A DNA stretch of 24,605 bases from the NCBI GenBank assembly GCA_002049455.2, contig KV919312.1, forward strand, positions 1 to 24,605. The letters are read 5' to 3'. This document shows positions 1-8,882 of this stretch, piece by piece (position 1 is the first letter of the stretch; each line of letters starts with the position of its first letter). The stretch is from Porphyra umbilicalis. Lineage: Eukaryota > Rhodophyta > Bangiophyceae > Bangiales > Bangiaceae. The notes beneath the pieces were generated by a model, which saw nothing but the letters and a program-made list of their open reading frames with translations, did no database searches and was not told the DNA's origin. A program made the translations under genes and the position numbers.

Positions 1-2
1 CG

Positions 3-146
3 TGGGGTGACCTGCGCGTGACGGTGCACGGTCTGCCCGGTGCAATCGTACAAAAGCCGCCGCCGCCTCTGGCTGGCGGGTGGAGCGGCCGATGCCAAGG
101 CGCCGACCACCACCTGAGCCCGAGGACACGCTCCCTCTCCATTTGA
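3..146 (+). CDS. possible C-terminal fragment of an upstream gene
   Basis: An open frame of 47 codons runs in from the window edge and stops at TGA 144-146. The other two forward frames are closed within the first 20 bases. The translation is short, proline/glycine-rich in the middle and not recognisable. It may be the end of a gene truncated by the window or chance openness in GC-rich DNA. The codon usage is GC3-rich like the real genes here, but the length is too small to decide. Confidence 0.2.
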   Translation, partial: WGDLRVTVHGLPGAIVQKPPPPLAGGWSGRCQGADHHLSPRTRSLSI

Positions 147-288
147 CCTTTCATCCTCCTGCCCATCCCCATCCACCTCGCGCATGCAACGAGGTGTGCT
201 CTCCAGGGCACCTCTAGCAGCTTTGCGTTGCTGCCCGACGCGGTGGGCGGTGGCTTTGTGGCGGTGGGTAGCAGGCGGTGCGGCGGCC
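123..288 (+). promoter_or_regulatory. pyrimidine-rich leader upstream of the GTPase gene
   Basis: From about 123 to 183 the + strand is strongly C/T-rich with few purines, just ahead of the dynamin-like coding sequence. The aquaglyceroporin gene has a similar pyrimidine-rich leader on its own strand. I see no TATA box. Probably 5' untranslated region or an initiator-type core promoter; this is inference from composition and position. Confidence 0.3.
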
Positions 289-2941
289 ATGGCACCGCAC
301 ACGGTCAATGGTGGAGGCGACGGTCAGGTGGACACGATCGTCGGCGACGCGGCCTCCGTGCCTGCCGCCTCGGCCGGCGCGCCAGTGGTGGAGACAGCCG
401 TGGCGACAGTGGACGCAGGCGCGTCGGTCATTGGGGAGCAGATGGCCAGCGACGTGCGGCCGTGGTTGGACTTTGTCGACAAGCTCCGCGCATTTGGCAT
501 TGAACAGGTACGTCGTTCAACTGGGGTACAGGTCCGGGGGTAAGCGTGGACGCAGTGCACGCACGATCGGGGGCGGTGAGCCGCTGGGGGGCCTGCGGAT
601 GACGCCCGCGTGTCGGTTGTTTCGTCTGCTTCGTGGCTGTCTTACGCACGTAGTGCTCAACCCGTCTGTCAATGTGCTCTTTCACTTGTCGTTCGTGTAA
701 TCGATTGCGACCTTGTCCTTCACTGGTTTACGCTGCTGCTTGTGTGCAACAGGACATGCCCATTCCCCAACTGTCGGTGATGGGGGACCAGAGCAGCGGC
801 AAGTCGTCGGTGCTTGAGTTTCTGAGCGGCGTGCCGTTCCCGCGCGGGACCGGCCTAGTGACGCGCTGCGCCACGCAGTACGTCGGTCGTTCTCTCTCGT
901 TTTTCTTTTTGTCCTTGTCTCCACGGTGCATCTCCGTTTCCGTTAGTATTTGGCGTAGCCATTTCTTGATTTTGCTCACGCCGTTTGTGGTTTTCACTGT
1001 GATTATCTCTCTGCTGGCTGACCAACCCCCATACGACAGGCTGTCGATGAAGCGTGTACTCGGGCAGAGCTTTCGCGGCTCGGCCAAGGTGCGCTGGGGC
1101 GAGGCCCACCAGCCGGACGCGTCCGGCCCCATTCGCTCCAAAGCGGAGGTTGCTGACAAGATTGAGCAGCTGACTGCCGCGCTCGTCGGAGACGGGGAAT
1201 TTAGCGATGGCGGGACTATCGTGGTGGAGCTCGAAGCGGCGGACCTGCCCGACCTGACGATTATCGACCTGCCCGGGTTGGTCCGCACAACGACGGCCGG
1301 TCAGTCCAAGTCGATCATCGCACAGGTCGATGGGCTCGTGCAGCGCTATTTAGAGAGCGAGCGGACTATTGTCCTTTGCGTCGTACCCGCAAACGTGGAC
1401 ATTGCCACGTCGGATATCCTGGAGCGGGCCCACAAAGTACGTGCTGCCTCAGTTTTCGTTGGGTACGGTGTCAGTGGCTGGCCGATCGTGAGTGATTCGT
1501 TTTCTTTCGTTGGTGCTCGTACTAACGAAGACAAGCACGTGACTTCGTAGCTGTCCTCTGTGCGATGCCCTCTCTTTGTTGGATATTCTTTCCTCTTGTA
1601 CTGCAGGTGGACCCGATGGGCGACCGCACGGTCGGCGTCTTGACAAAGCTGGACCTCGTAGGTAGAGGCAGTGAAGACGAGGTAGTCCAAGTGCTGGAGA
1701 ACGTACGCAAGCCCCTCCAGCTCGGTTACGTCGGCATTAAGTGCCGCTCCCAGGCGGGCCTCAAGGACAACCAGTCGCTGGAGGATGCTCGCCATGAGGA
1801 GAGCGTCTTCTTCCGGACCCACCCGGTCTTTCGTCAACTGTCGCCGGACGTGCATGGCGTCGAGACGCTATCTAAGAAGCTTACCCGAGTGCTGGTGTCG
1901 CGCATCCGGGCGGCCACTCCAACCATGGCGGCGGACATTTCCGCCCAGCTCAAGGATACGGACGTGGCGCTCAAGGAACTCGGTGGCGCACCGCCAACGA
2001 CATGTGAGCAGCGACAGGGAGCGTACGTGCAGCGCGTGGTCGCCTTCCTCGACGTGCTGCGCGCAGCAATGCGGGGCCAGTACGATGACCCGTCCGTCTT
2101 CTCCGACACCTCCAACCGCCTGTGTACGATGGCACACAAGTCGTTCGACGCCTGCGGCCAGTGCATCACGAAGGACCTGCGGCCGCCCTTCGGGGATGAT
2201 GCCTACCTGACCGACATCAAACAGCGGGTGGAAAATTCGCGCGGGCGGGATCTCGCATGCTTCCCTTCCGTGGCCGTTTTCAACGCGGTTGTCAAGGAAG
2301 CGGTGGCCAAATGGGCCGACCCGGCCGCCACCTGTCGCGAGGCGGTTGTTGACATCCTGCGGGCGGTTGTGCGCCGACTGGCCGAGCGCAACTGCGGCAA
2401 ATATCCGGCTTTGACCGCCCACGTCGTCGGGTTGGCCATGGAGGTGGTCGATGAGGTGGCGGGGACGTGCACGGCGGCGCTCGACCTGCTGCTGGTGTAC
2501 GAGGGCACGCCCCTGACCATGAATCCGGCGTTGATGGCGGCGGTCAACCAACGACGCAAAACGGTTTTCGACCGTCTTGCCAAGACCATTGCCAATCACG
2601 CCCAGGAGTGTGTGCGTTCCGGCCATACGCCCAACCTCGACATGCAGCACTACGACGTGAGCCTGCTTTCTTCGCCCCAGGAGATCCTGACGGCCGTCGA
2701 GGCCTACTGGCAGGTGGCGTCCCTTCGCTTTTCCGACAATGTGGCCATGGCGGTCCAGCATATGCTGGAAGTCGCCTATGCCCGTTTAGGGACGGTGCTG
2801 TACACGAGCCTCGCCGACGTGGACCTGGCCACGCTCTTTGCTGAAGACGGGGGGCTCCGCGCCCGCCGGATGGCGCTGGAGGCCAAGCGCACGCGCCTGC
2901 GTCACGCGCAGGCGGCGCTGCGCAAGCTCAACGGTGCGTGA
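289..2941 (+). CDS. Mx/dynamin-like large GTPase, 4 exons
   Basis: Joined exons 289-507, 753-877, 1040-1436 and 1607-2941 give 691 residues, the usual Mx length. Dynamin-superfamily GTPases hydrolyse GTP while self-assembling on membranes to remodel or cut them. Visible motifs: P-loop GDQSSGKSS (residues 84-92), the dynamin signature PRGTGLVTR shortly after, DLPG (191-194) and TKLD (260-263). A helical stalk follows, and the C-terminal ~100 residues match a GTPase effector domain (the AYWQVASLRFSDN region). There is no PH domain and no proline-rich tail, so it is Mx/Drp-like rather than classical dynamin; the segment before the P-loop (VRPWLDFVDKLRAFGIEQ) is particularly Mx-like. The ATG at 289 is preferred over the in-frame ATG at 184 because its context is GCGGCCATGG and the extra 35 residues look non-coding. 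The cellular membrane it acts on cannot be told from sequence. Confidence 0.93.
508..752 (+). other. intron 1 of the GTPase gene (phase 0)
   Basis: Donor GTACGT follows a CAG codon end; the acceptor is GTGCAACAG at 744-752. The 245-nt insert is T-richer than the exons, contains stops, and its removal joins the two halves of a conserved Mx-type segment just before the P-loop in frame. Confidence 0.9.
878..1039 (+). other. intron 2 of the GTPase gene (splits a Gln codon)
   Basis: Donor GTACGT at 878, acceptor CGACAG ending at 1039, 162 nt, strongly T-rich with CTGAC near 1017-1021 as a possible branch site. Removal restores a Gln codon (CA|G) and links RCAT-Q to LSMKR, as expected between the signature and the following strand of the GTPase domain. 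The intron is accidentally open in the exon frame, so a naive ORF reads through it. Confidence 0.9.
1437..1606 (+). other. intron 3 of the GTPase gene (phase 0)
   Basis: Donor GTACGT at 1437, acceptor TACTGCAG ending at 1606, 170 nt. A perfect TACTAAC, the yeast-type branch sequence, sits at 1520-1526, though 80 nt from the acceptor is long. Removal joins ERAHK to VDPMGDRT, the expected sequence leading to the TKLD motif. Confidence 0.9.
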
Positions 2942-4846
2942 GGGGGGGAGTTGGTGTCGAAAGGGGCTGTGCTGTCCCACCGGCTGTGTGTGGGATCTCC
3001 CTTGCTTTGGGGTGGCGGAGGCTTCCTCTTGACCGCGAATTTGTTCGCTGCGTGTGCTACGATCCTCTCTGAGCAGCTCTGTTGGACCCCTGTGGTTCCT
3101 CCTGTGTTTGTGTACGGTTGTGGGCGCGCGTCGTGTCCGCCGGCAGTGGCGGCGGAACGCACCTCGTCTCCACTGCTTTGTTTTCTTTTTTGTTCTTGTC
3201 ACTGCACGCGCTTCCCCGCTCCAACGCAATCGCAGCGCCAGACCCCCTCAGCGCCCTGACGCACGCTCGATGGGTTCTTTTCGAGGCCACCCGCGTCTGC
3301 GCCGCCGCCCCCCGCCCAGCCCCGTTTGGCGCCGCGGCGGCACAGACCAGACACCGCCAAGCGGGTGCGTTGGGCAGAGGGGTTCAAATGTGACAGATAG
3401 TTGTGGGAGACGGTGACACCTCGTGACGGTCGCGCCGCGGGGTGTGCTCCGCTCGATGTTGTACGGGTATCTGCGCATCGCCGAGGGTCGTGCCGACCCA
3501 CCGCACCCGCGTCCGACGCCTGGTCCCCTGCCCGCGGCCGCCCACGCGCGCACAGGCGGCGCTGGCCACCCCTGCGGCGCCCGCCCCCCACCCCCTGGAC
3601 ACCCAGCCGAGCAGCGGCCGGCCAACACCAGTCGCACTGGGACAGCCGCCCCCACCGCCATGGCTGCCGCCACCGCCGTTGCGGCAGCCGCCGCCGTTGC
3701 GGCTGCCCCCGTCGGGGTGCCCCACGGGCGATGTGGCGGCCGCGGCGCGGCGCGGTGCGGGCCACCCGGCGGGCGGCGGGCCCCGTGACCCGCTGCCGCC
3801 CCTCCCCGTGTGGCCCGCCGGTGGCGCCCCGCGTGGCGCGCGCGCGCGCGCTCGTCGGCGCACGCCCGCCGGGCGGCGGCCGGCGGCCGGCGGCGGCGCT
3901 CCCCCCGTGCGCCCCCGGCGCGCCCCTCGGGGCGCAGGCCGCGCCGGCCGCCCGTCCACGGGGCGCCGGCCGTGGCCGCCGCGCGCCCACGAGGCGCCGC
4001 CCGTTGCCGCCGCGTGCTCCCCGGCGCAGCGTGGCCGGACCGTCCGTTGGCGGTGTGGGGGGGCAACGCGGGGGGTGGCGCCCGCGCCCGCCTGGCGTTT
4101 GGTTGCTGCTGCGTTTTGGGGTGGGCGGTGGCGATTGTGCACGGCTGCCCCGCGGCGGCCGTGCGCGGTGCCGCCGGTCGGGTGCACGACGCCAGCGGTC
4201 CCCGTCGGTGCCTCCCCTCCCCGACCGGCGTGCGCGCGCGTCTCTGCCATCGGCTGGGCACGCGCGGCAACACCCGTGGGCCCCGTCCGTGCCGCACCAC
4301 ACCCATTGGCGCCGGGGGCAAGGCCCCCCCACCGCCCCATCCGCGACGGGCCGCGTCCCCGCCGCGCCGCCGCACCCGGTCCCTGCGGCTGCGACCGCCC
4401 TTTGCGACCGCCGTCGCGCCCCCGCCGTCGCGCCCGCCGTTGCGGTCGGTGCCGTCGGCACGGTCGGCGGCGGCGGCGATACCGTCGGCGGGGCAACGGG
4501 GGGCGACGGGGGGGAGCGGCGCCGCCGGCCGACGCGGGCGCGGGGGCGTCTGGGATGAGCGTCGGGATGGACACTGACGGGCGGCCGCGGGTGGACCCGA
4601 TGGACACGCGCCGCGCTTTGGGCGTGGAGCGGGTGCGTGGGACGACCGGGCTGGAGGGGCGGGCGCGCTGTCATTTGCGCCGCCGCCCGCGTCGGCGGTA
4701 CGTGGGAGCGGGCAGGGGGGAAGCGGCGGTGGGGGGGGGGGGGGGGGGCACGCACCAAACCAGCCGCCGCGGGAGACGACGCGCCCTGGCACCGCCCGCG
4801 TCCGGGGCTGCGTCGGTGGGAACAAAAAGAATAGGGCGCCGCTCCG
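2942..4846. other. GC-rich spacer, no defensible gene
   Basis: A T-rich island (about 3170-3200) resembling the introns of the GTPase gene lies in its 3' flank and may be untranslated sequence. From about 3300 to 4780 the DNA is extremely GC-rich and nearly all six frames are open, so long ORFs here carry no weight: the translations are Arg/Pro/Ala/Gly mixtures with no recognisable domain. A G18 run lies at 4731-4748. This spacer separates two convergent genes. Confidence 0.6.
4731..4748. repeat. G18 homopolymer
   Basis: Eighteen consecutive G on the + strand. It lies beyond the probable poly(A) site of the ankyrin gene. Its length is likely to be unreliable in the assembly. Confidence 0.9.
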
Positions 4847-4852
4847 TTTATT
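4847..4852 (-). terminator. poly(A) signal AATAAA of the ankyrin gene
   Basis: TTTATT on the + strand, i.e. AATAAA on the minus strand, followed downstream by a T-rich stretch (TTCTTTTTGTTCC). It lies about 50 nt past a stop codon (4899-4901) that closes the ankyrin gene's C-terminal region in one of the frames, but about 1.2 kb past the in-frame TAG at 6067-6069. In DNA this GC-rich an AATAAA is unlikely by chance. Confidence 0.5.
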
Positions 4853-4898
4853 CGTCCCCCGCTCCCACGCCCCGCCGTGTGCGCCCGCGTGCTTCCCT

Positions 4899-4975
4899 CT
4901 ACCACCAGCGCCACGACGGCGGGAGGCTCCACCCCCCCCACCCCCCCCCCCCCCGTCCGCCTGCGGCGGCGGGGA

Positions 4976-5011
<36 letters not shown>

Positions 5012-6066
5012 GCGTTGCACGTCGGCACAAAACGCACGCAGCGACACGGCGACGCCGACGCGGTCGGCCCAGTCGCCGAGCAAGGCGGCGGCGAGGCCGT
5101 CGGTGGCGCCGCCCCCCCGCAACACCGCGTGCCCCGTGATGCCGTGCGCGACCGCGCCGGCCCGCAGGCGGTCGGCGAGCGCCGCGCGCTCGGCGGCGCC
5201 ATAGCCGACGCCGACATAGGCGGCGGCGGCGGCGGCGAGGCGGGGCGCGTCCCAGTGGAGGGCGCCGTCAAAAAAGTCGTCGCCCCAGGGGCGGTCGGGG
5301 GGGGCGGGGGGGGGGGGGGCACCCCCTCGGGTGCGCCGGTGGGGGCGGGCGCGTCGGGTGGGCGCGGGGGGGGCGCCTCGGACGCAGCAGTGTCGGCCGC
5401 TGTCAATGCCAGCGGTGCCGCCGTGGCCGCCGCGGGCGACGCGGGGGCGACGGGGGTGCCGGCGCCCCGCGGCGCCGTCGACGGGGTCGGCGGAGCACGG
5501 ACGTTGGCCTCTGCGCGGCGGCGCGGGCGGCGCTTGCGTGCCTCGTCCGCGTCCTCCGAGTCGCTCTTGGCCGCCTCGTCGGCGGTGCCGTCGTCGGGCT
5601 TTTCCCACTTGTCTTGCGCCTTGTCAGGCGGCGCCGCCTCCCCGGCGCCGTCGGTCGCCGCCGCCGCCCCCCCGCCGTCTGCACGCACCTCGTCCCCGAC
5701 ACCCGGCGCGCCCCCCCCCCCCGCCGCTGCCGCCGAGTACCCCTCCAGCAGCCGCATGGCCCGCCCGAGCGCCGCGTCCATGTGCTCGAGGGAGGAAAAC
5801 GGGGCGACAACCTCCGTGACCCGCCGCAGCTGCGCCGGCGTCATGCGCGCGCCCGCGTCGCGGGCGAGCCGCAATACCGTCCGCGCCGCCGCCAAGTCGG
5901 TCGGGTCGGCCAAGTGCCGCACCAGCTCCGCCGCGCCAGGCAGGCTGTCCATGAGCGCGACCACCGCGTCGACGGCGACGCTGAGGACGCCGCCAATGAC
6001 GGGGGCGAGGCTGAGGCCGAGCTTGACCGCCGCCTTGGCGAGCGCCACCTTCTTGTCCCGCCCGGC
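4899..6066 (-). CDS. C-terminal part of the ankyrin gene, after an in-frame TAG; one or more frameshifts
   Basis: Immediately after the TAG at 6067-6069 the same frame stays open and is convincingly protein-like: a hydrophobic, Gly/Ala-rich helix (KLGLSLAPVIGGVLSVAVDA) is followed by amphipathic helices up to RLLEGYS, then a charged linker with KRRPRRR. Near 5306-5319 (G14 on the + strand) the sensible frame changes: a segment containing DRPWGDDFFDGALHWDAP and a Cys-containing helical region continues one frame over, to a poly-Ala run encoded by the (GCC)n tract. Another shift in the C8/C14 tracts (4932-4954) would reach the TAG at 4899. No ATG with good context precedes it, so a separate gene is unlikely. 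Either the upstream TAG is a nonsense change or sequencing error, or this is decayed sequence. Function unknown; the hydrophobic helix might contact membrane. Confidence 0.42.
4932..5011. repeat. C8, C14 and (GCC)n microsatellites
   Basis: C8 at 4932-4939, C14 at 4941-4954 and a pure GCC/CGC triplet run at 4977-5011. On the minus strand the triplet run encodes about a dozen alanines near the end of the ankyrin gene; the C runs are probable frame-changing tracts. Confidence 0.85.
5306..5319. repeat. G14 homopolymer at a reading-frame switch
   Basis: Fourteen G, preceded by G8 (5297-5304) and one C. On the minus strand it encodes polyproline in the upstream frame. The plausible protein frame differs on its two sides, so its length is either miscalled or mutated. 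Confidence 0.85.
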
Positions 6067-7754
6067 CTACGCGACGTCGTGCGCCTCGGCGTCGTCGAGC
6101 TGCGCCATGGTTTTAAAGAGCAACTCGCCGGCGCGGGCGGCCGTCGACTCAACGTCGGCGAGCCGCCGGTGGACTTCCACGAGTTCCGCAAAAAAGGTGG
6201 CGTGGAGCTCCAACCCCATGCTCTGGATGTCCACGTGCACCTGCTCGAGGAGGCCCCCGTCGGCGGCCAGCTGCACCAGGGCGCCAACGACCGCGCGGTC
6301 GGGGCCGACGAGCGTCCGCACGACCGGCTGGTAGACGTGGCGGAAAAAGTGGCTCCGCCGCGCGCGCGCCTCGGCGGGCGTCTCCCGCGCAAAGACGCCG
6401 ACGCGGTCGGCAAAGAGCAGCAGCTGGTGCGCGAGCAGCAAACACCGCACGTCCCGCATGTGGTGCGGCGTCAGCGCCGCCTTGAGGGCGGCCACCGTGA
6501 GCGACGCGGGGTTGACCACAAAGCCGTCAAAGGCGGCTTGGAGGGCGCCCAGCGCGTCGTCGGCGGGGTCGACCGCCGCCACCTCCGTTGCGTGCCGACG
6601 GGCGGCGGCCGCGTGCCACTCGTCCTGCGCCGCTTGGCGCTCCGCGGCGGTCAGGCGGCGGGTGGTGTGGAGGACACAGAGCAGCTCGAGGGCCGCGCTC
6701 GACTTGAGCGCCGCCCGCCGTTTCGGCCGCACGCCCGCGGGGACGGAGGCGCCCCACGCCAGCAGCACGCGCACAACGTCGAGGTGCTGTCGCTCCGCCG
6801 CCGCCTGGAGCGGAGACACCCGACCGCCGCCGCCGTCCGCACAGGCCCCCGCCTTGAGCAGGTCCCCCACCGCCCCGCTCCGGCCGTGGCGCGCCGCGGC
6901 GTGGAGCGGCGTCTCCCCATCATTATCCGCCGCGTCCACCGCCGCGCCAGCGTCGAGCAGCACCGCCACGGCCTCTGCCCACTCCACCCGCGTCGTCGAC
7001 GGCGGCGCCACCGGCGCGTCCACGTCGGCAGCCGCCTCGGCCGCGGCGGCGGCGTCGTCGCCGACGAGTGCCGCCACGGCCGCGTCGTCCACCCCCCCCT
7101 CGCGGCCAAGTGCAACGGCGTCGCGCCCCCATTGTCCATGGCACCTACCGCCGCGCGGGCGGCCACCAACGCCCGCGCCGTCGCGCCATTGCCGTAGCGC
7201 GCCGCCGAGTGGAGGGGCGTCTCCCCGTCCGCGTCCGTCCCGCCGACCGCCGCGCCCGCGTCGACGAGCGCGGCCACCGTCGGCGCGTCGCCGCCGCGCG
7301 CCGCCAAGTGCAGCGGCGTAATCCCATACGCGTCTGCCGCGCCGACGGCGGCGCCGGCGTCGAGGCACGCCCCCACCGCCCCGCGGTGGCCATACAAGGC
7401 GGCCAGGTGCAGCGGCGTCGCGCCGTCGACCGACGGCGCCCCGACCGCCGCGCCCGCACGCAGCAGCGCGTCGACCGTCGCCGTGGCGCCGTCGGCCGCC
7501 GCCACGTGCAGCGCCGAAAAGCCCCACTCGCGGGTGCTCGTGAGGAGGCGCGGCGCTGCCGTCACCGCCGCCGTCACGGCCGCCGCGTCCCCGTCGTCGA
7601 CGGCCGCCCAAAAGGTCGCGACCGCGTCCTCGTCCACGCCGTCGGCTGCCATGAGGTGGCCGCCGCCGCCGTCGGCCGCCATCGGGTGGCCGCCATCGGC
7701 CGCCATCGGGTGGCCGCCGTCGGCCGCCATTGGGTGGCCGCCGTCGGCCGCCAT
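6067..7754 (-). CDS. ankyrin-repeat protein, one frameshift
   Basis: Ankyrin repeats are protein-binding helix-turn-helix units. Starting from the first in-frame ATG (7754-7752) the protein opens with tandem HPMAADGG units (to about residue 34), an acidic helix, then repeats with the TPLHLAA hallmark at about residues 77-108, 110-141, 143-175, 176-208 and from 209. At the C8 run 7092-7099 the frame changes by one base; in the new frame the fifth repeat resumes (VDDAAVAALV), followed by a spacer and two more repeats (DGETPLHAAARHG; RVSPLQAAAERQHLDVVRVLL). About 270 helical residues of no known family follow, ending at TAG 6067-6069. The true start is uncertain: coding-like sequence (ADDAVEVVELF) continues upstream to about 7900, and ATGs with fair context at 8209 and 8230 lie in a different frame. 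Binding partner unknown. Confidence 0.75.
7092..7099. other. C8 run at the ankyrin frameshift
   Basis: On the minus strand this is G8 between LHLAAR and VDDAAV. Ankyrin spacing is regular if the run is two bases shorter or one base longer, so an indel in the homopolymer is the simplest explanation, either biological or from sequencing. Confidence 0.8.
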
Positions 7755-7762
7755 TGGGTGGC
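7650..7762 (-). repeat. 24-bp coding minisatellite (HPMAADGG units)
   Basis: Five minus-strand ATGs at 7652, 7682, 7706, 7730 and 7754 are spaced 30, 24, 24 and 24 bases. Each unit encodes HPMAADGG. Because 24 is a multiple of three, copy-number change keeps the frame, and every copy supplies an in-frame ATG. Confidence 0.9.
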
Positions 7763-8425
7763 CGCCGCCGCCGCCACCGCCGGCAGGCAACGGCAGGGGA
7801 ACCCAAACCGGAGCGGGGGCAGGGGGACGGCGCTCCAGGTGAGCGCCCCCCCGGCGGCGGAACAACTCCACGACCTCGACCGCGTCGTCAGCGGGGGCGG
7901 TGGGCGCCGCGCCACCGCCAACGGCAGGTGGTGGTGGTGGTGAGCGGGGGGGGTGGAAGCCGCCAGTCGCGAAGCGCGGCGGGCGGCGGCGCAAGGTGGG
8001 GGGAGCACCGCCGACGCGGGGCCGCCACGCGGCGCGAGGGGCGCCCCTTGACCGCGGCCGCCCCGGGCGGCGGGGCCGCAGCGGCGGGGCCCGCCCCCGC
8101 GTCGCCCCGCCCCGTGGCGGCGGCGGGCGGCGGGGGCCGCCAGCGGCACGGGCCGGCGGCCGCCAGCGGCACGGGCGGGCGGCCGCCCACGGACCGCCGT
8201 GGACCCCATCGTCACCGTTACCGACCGCATCAGGTGGAAATAGCACGTGCCACACCGGGGCACGCCCACGCGTCAACGCCGCGCCATCGTGGGGCGCGAC
8301 GGGGGGAGGAGGGCGAGCGTCGGCGGCGGCGGTGCTGCTGCCTTTTCCGCAGATGTCAGCCCGCAAGTGGTGACCAATCGGCGGCCGGCGGCGGCACGTG
8401 CCGCGCCACGTGCGCGTTTAAATCC
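7763..8425 (-). promoter_or_regulatory. upstream region of the ankyrin gene with a T/A box
   Basis: GC-rich sequence upstream of the first in-frame ATG. The part up to about 7900 may be additional N-terminal coding sequence. GTTTAAATCC at 8416-8425, with a TTTAAA core at 8417-8422, is one of the very few A/T-only hexamers in this neighbourhood and could act as a TATA-like element for the minus-strand gene. No start in this stretch connects without a frame change. Confidence 0.3.
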
Positions 8426-8882
8426 AGCGCACCCCGTCAGGGGGGGATGTGGGCGGCGGCGGCACGCGCCTGCGGCCGGCACTGCCGGCGGTCGACCGCG
8501 GGCGCGACGGGGCGCCGCCCCCAGAGGACGGGCCAGAGCAGCCATGGGCACCATCTCTCTAGTGGCGACGGTTACGAGTGGCGGCCTTGACTGGTTTCTT
8601 TGTACACCCGCGACGGCGGGGGCGACCCCCCGCGGGGACGTGCGGTGGCGCAAGCCACCGCCTACCCGCCGACCGCGGCCACCAGCAGACGCCGCCGACA
8701 AGAGCCAGTTGTGCCGCGACGTTGCCACTCTCGCCCGTCGTCCCTCCCCCCTCCCCCCAACCCATTGCTGTCCCTCCTTCCTCCCCCACAAAGCGACTGT
8801 CAGCCCCAACAAAAGAAGGTAGCACCACCGCGCGATCGCCGCTGTCCCTCACTCCCCCGCCCCCCCTCCCCCCCCCCCACGT
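8426..8882. other. spacer between ankyrin and aquaglyceroporin genes
   Basis: Contains the 3' flank of the aquaglyceroporin gene. The stretch 8740-8880 is pyrimidine-rich on the + strand. No AATAAA was found for the aquaglyceroporin gene and no gene is supported. Confidence 0.5.

Noticed and set aside
672..752. Extending GTPase exon 2 upstream to an ATG at 672
   Set aside because: This reads intron 1 and lacks the conserved Mx-type segment supplied by exon 1; the splice junction explains the sequence better.
3401..5139. Long + strand open frames over the GC-rich spacer
   Set aside because: In DNA this GC-rich stop codons are rare in every frame; translations are low-complexity and antisense frames are equally open.
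3199..6048. A minus-strand open frame of 949 codons
   Set aside because: Only its first ~240 codons are protein-like (C-terminal part of the ankyrin gene). The rest is Arg/Pro/Ala sequence read through GC-rich spacer and past the poly(A) signal.
6045..6072. A micro-intron removing the TAG at 6067
   Set aside because: The only GT..AG span would be about 22 nt and there is no T-rich tract like that of the confirmed introns.
7068..7943. + strand frames opposite the ankyrin gene
   Set aside because: Antisense shadows of ankyrin-coding DNA with strong GC3 bias.
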